64,000 nucleotides of DNA from Actinomucor elegans. Its lineage: Eukaryota; Mucoromycota; Mucoromycetes; Mucorales; Mucoraceae. The notes below the pieces were generated by a model. That model searched no databases and had not been told where the DNA came from. It worked only from the letters and a program-made list of their open reading frames with translations. The translations under genes and the position numbers were made by a program. Shown here piece by piece: positions 62,690 through 64,000 of the stretch (its first letter is position 1; every line of letters starts with the position of its first letter). The DNA lies in the NCBI GenBank assembly GCA_026027325.1, contig JAMSLZ010000009.1, positions 1-64,000 of the forward strand. The letters run 5' to 3'.

Positions 62690-63363
62690 ATGCCAGCTAA
62701 CAGAAGACAAATTAGACAGACCAGCCAATCCAGTCAATCCAGCAGCAGAGAAAACGACAGAGATCTTAACAGTCAAATAAATCTACCTCCACCTTGGATG
62801 GAAGATTTTAAACAAGATCTCGTAAACTATTTCGATGAAAAGCTTCAACCCTCTTTAAACATAGGAAGCTCAAAAACTATCCCAGTGCCAAAGAAGCAAA
62901 GGAGAGTAAATTCTAAAGTCTATATCCAATGCTTTTTAAAAGAACACCTAAAGGAGCCAGTGCCTAATGATGAAGATATCAGCAGCCTGATGGGAATACT
63001 TGATCAAGAAGCTTTCTCTTCAGTACTAACTTTTGCGCAGCAGAACCCAGAAGCTGCATGTAAAAGCTGGAGGCTGCTTTCTTCTCTTAATAAGCTCTCC
63101 ATGATACAGTCGGCACTACAACAGTCGATAGCATCAGATGAACGGCTTGCTATCATCAACAAGTGTGTAAGATTTTGGCCTTGCGAGTTTCTTGTGCAAG
63201 AAAAATGGACTAACAGAAGCAAATATAACAGGAAGAAAGTGTAAGTGTACATTCTATAACTATTGCATATTGAATCAAAAGGAGAGAAAAATGAACACCC
63301 ATTTGTAGGCTTCAAGCGGAAGGTGCGCAGTTAAGAAATGCAAGAAATCAAGGACTGCAGTAA
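62690..63363 (+). CDS. CACTA accessory protein of unknown function
   Basis: Two exons (62690-63240, 63309-63363) encode 201 aa: a Gln/Ser/Arg-rich N-terminus (RRQIRQTSQSSQSSSREND), PPPWMEDFKQDLVNYFDEKL, a basic patch (VPKKQRRVNSKVYIQ), a helical middle (AFSSVLTFAQQNPEAACKSW; LLSSLNKLSMIQSALQ) and a basic end (NRSKYNRKK). It is transcribed away from the transposase inside the TIRs, so it travels with the element. It may be a functional analogue of plant TNPA, which binds subterminal repeats, or a captured host domain. I recognise no family. The first ATG after a T-rich leader is used as start. Confidence 0.72.
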
Positions 63364-63522
63364 TATATCAGTAAATATAATTAGCTTAATATTATATACC
63401 CATTTTGTATCGTTTATCTTATTGAATAAAGAGTCATCATTACACATATGTTGTTTCATTATCTATACATGGTTAATACATGCAAAAAAGGTTGAAATAT
63501 AAGTGGTTGAAATCATAGGAAG

Positions 63523-63756
63523 GTTAACATGCTTTTCGAGTGAATTGCAAGTGAATTGCAAGTTAACATGTTTTTCGAGTGAATTGCAAGTGAATTGCAA
63601 GTTAACATGTTTTTCGAGTGAATTGCAAGTGAATTGCAAGTTAACATGTTTTTCGAGTGAATTGCAAGTGAATTGCGAGTTAACATGTTTTTCGAGTTAA
63701 TTTAAGGTGAATTTCGGGTTAACCTGATTTTCAAGTGAATTGCAGGTGAATTGCAA
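63523..63756. repeat. 39-bp tandem array, CACTA right subterminal region
   Basis: Six head-to-tail units of 39 bp, each starting GTTAACATG and carrying two TGAATTGCAAG boxes. Units 2-4 are nearly identical (starts 63562, 63601, 63640); units 1, 5 and 6 diverge. A degenerate tail with inverted ACTCGAA boxes continues to the TIR. The 65-codon frame through it is only a 13-residue echo of the repeat. Confidence 0.9.
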
Positions 63757-63836
63757 GTTAACTTGAATTCACTCGAAACGGCAACGATTCTCCTGCAAAC
63801 CGAGTTAACTTGAAATTCACTCGAAATTCACTCGAA

Positions 63837-63850
63837 TTTTTCCCATAGTG
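63837..63850 (-). repeat. CACTA right terminal inverted repeat
   Basis: TTTTTCCCATAGTG, exact inverse of the left end. Confidence 0.88.
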
Positions 63851-63853
63851 CTC
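63851..63853. repeat. Target-site duplication (right), CTC
   Basis: CTC immediately outside the right end, identical to 58609-58611. Confidence 0.75.
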
Positions 63854-63967
63854 TCTGCCATTTCCACTTCAGTATCCAATCAAAATAAGTAAAAATTTAG
63901 TCACTAATTAAAGACCTATATCCTGCGTTTCTTCAACTTGCTCTTCCTCTTTTTACTTACAATAACC

Positions 63968-64000
63968 ATGCTAAATCCTTTGGCGCACGACTTTACGCCT
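63968..64000 (+). CDS. Start of a gene with an N-terminal PAM2 motif (partial)
   Basis: ATG in a CAATAACCATG context after a C/T-rich leader. The eleven visible codons read MLNPLAHDFTP, which fits the PAM2 consensus LNPxAxxFxP that binds the MLLE domain of poly(A)-binding protein. PAM2 proteins include RNA-binding, deadenylation and mRNA-transport factors; which one this is cannot be told, as the gene leaves the window after 33 bp. Confidence 0.55.
   Translation, partial: MLNPLAHDFTP

Larger units (their letters stand above)
58612..63850. mobile_element. Complete CACTA (EnSpm/CMC) DNA transposon, 5.24 kb
   Basis: Cut-and-paste element. Ends: CACTATGGGAAAAA at 58612-58625 and its exact inverse at 63837-63850, flanked by CTC duplications. 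Subterminal repeats lie at both ends: AAGTGAATT-type boxes on the left (about 58630-58760) and a 39-bp tandem array on the right (63523-63756). Cargo: a minus-strand six-exon Tnp2-family transposase (58922-62148) and a plus-strand two-exon gene (62690-63363), arranged head to head with a 540-bp central spacer. Both reading frames are intact after splicing, so the copy may be young and autonomous. Confidence 0.88.

Noticed and set aside
63503..63700. 65-codon ORF with a repeated 13-residue unit
   Set aside because: It is only the translation of the 39-bp subterminal repeat of the CACTA element; 39 is a multiple of three so it stays open by construction.
63523..63756. Possible CRISPR-like array
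   Set aside because: Units are head-to-tail with no unique spacers, lie inside a eukaryotic transposon and diverge at the edges.

Overview
This is an AT-rich eukaryotic window whose protein genes are broken by short (mostly 50-70 nt) GT-AG introns, often with a CTAAC-like branch site. The gene content is fungal: a HAMP-type hybrid histidine kinase, a Nim1/Gin4-type kinase, Erg24, Uba4, fimbrin, Bub3, Qcr6 and cytosolic Phe-tRNA synthetase beta. Compact introns, low GC, long A/T homopolymers and wide gene-poor spacers suggest an early-diverging fungus, most likely Mucoromycota/Mucorales. That placement is inference; there is no rRNA or ITS here to settle it. I saw no tRNA, rRNA or CRISPR array.

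Layout, left to right. 1-1894: 3' part of a group III hybrid histidine kinase. 4983-8707: Nim1/Gin4-family Ser/Thr kinase. 9089-11620 (minus): membrane-anchored RBR E3 ubiquitin ligase and a DcpS-type decapping scavenger. 16060-17337: acidic coiled-coil protein of unknown function. 19763-21685: FYRN/FYRC nuclear protein. 21686-27226: gene-poor, with a TIR-bounded MITE-like element and degenerate repeats. 27227-27728 (minus): QCR6. 28459-29747: probable TPP1/Tpz1-like shelterin OB-fold protein. 31180-32390: BUB3. 33349-34431: AT-hook protein. 35355-37543 (minus): fimbrin, divergent from a four-helix membrane protein at 37734-38736. 39963-41633 (minus): UBA4. 42121-43897 (minus): CUE-domain, Cue5-like protein. 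46786-49364 (minus): long coiled coil fused to an SH3BGR/thioredoxin-like domain. 52709-55147: FRS1. 56349-58025: ERG24.

The most striking feature is at 58612-63850: an apparently complete CACTA (EnSpm/CMC) DNA transposon. It has CACTATGGGAAAAA terminal inverted repeats, a CTC target-site duplication, subterminal repeat arrays, an uninterrupted six-exon Tnp2-type transposase (954 codons, no frame break) and a second, opposite-strand two-exon gene of unknown function. It lies about 120 bp upstream of the start of a gene whose first residues form a PAM2 motif, and that gene runs off the right edge.

Most of the genes are housekeeping genes with no operon logic. Several pairs are head-to-head or tandem with short spacers. 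Three conserved genes (the Nim1-type kinase, fimbrin and UBA4) each carry one apparent single-base indel. These look like assembly errors in short homopolymers, though recent mutation cannot be excluded.
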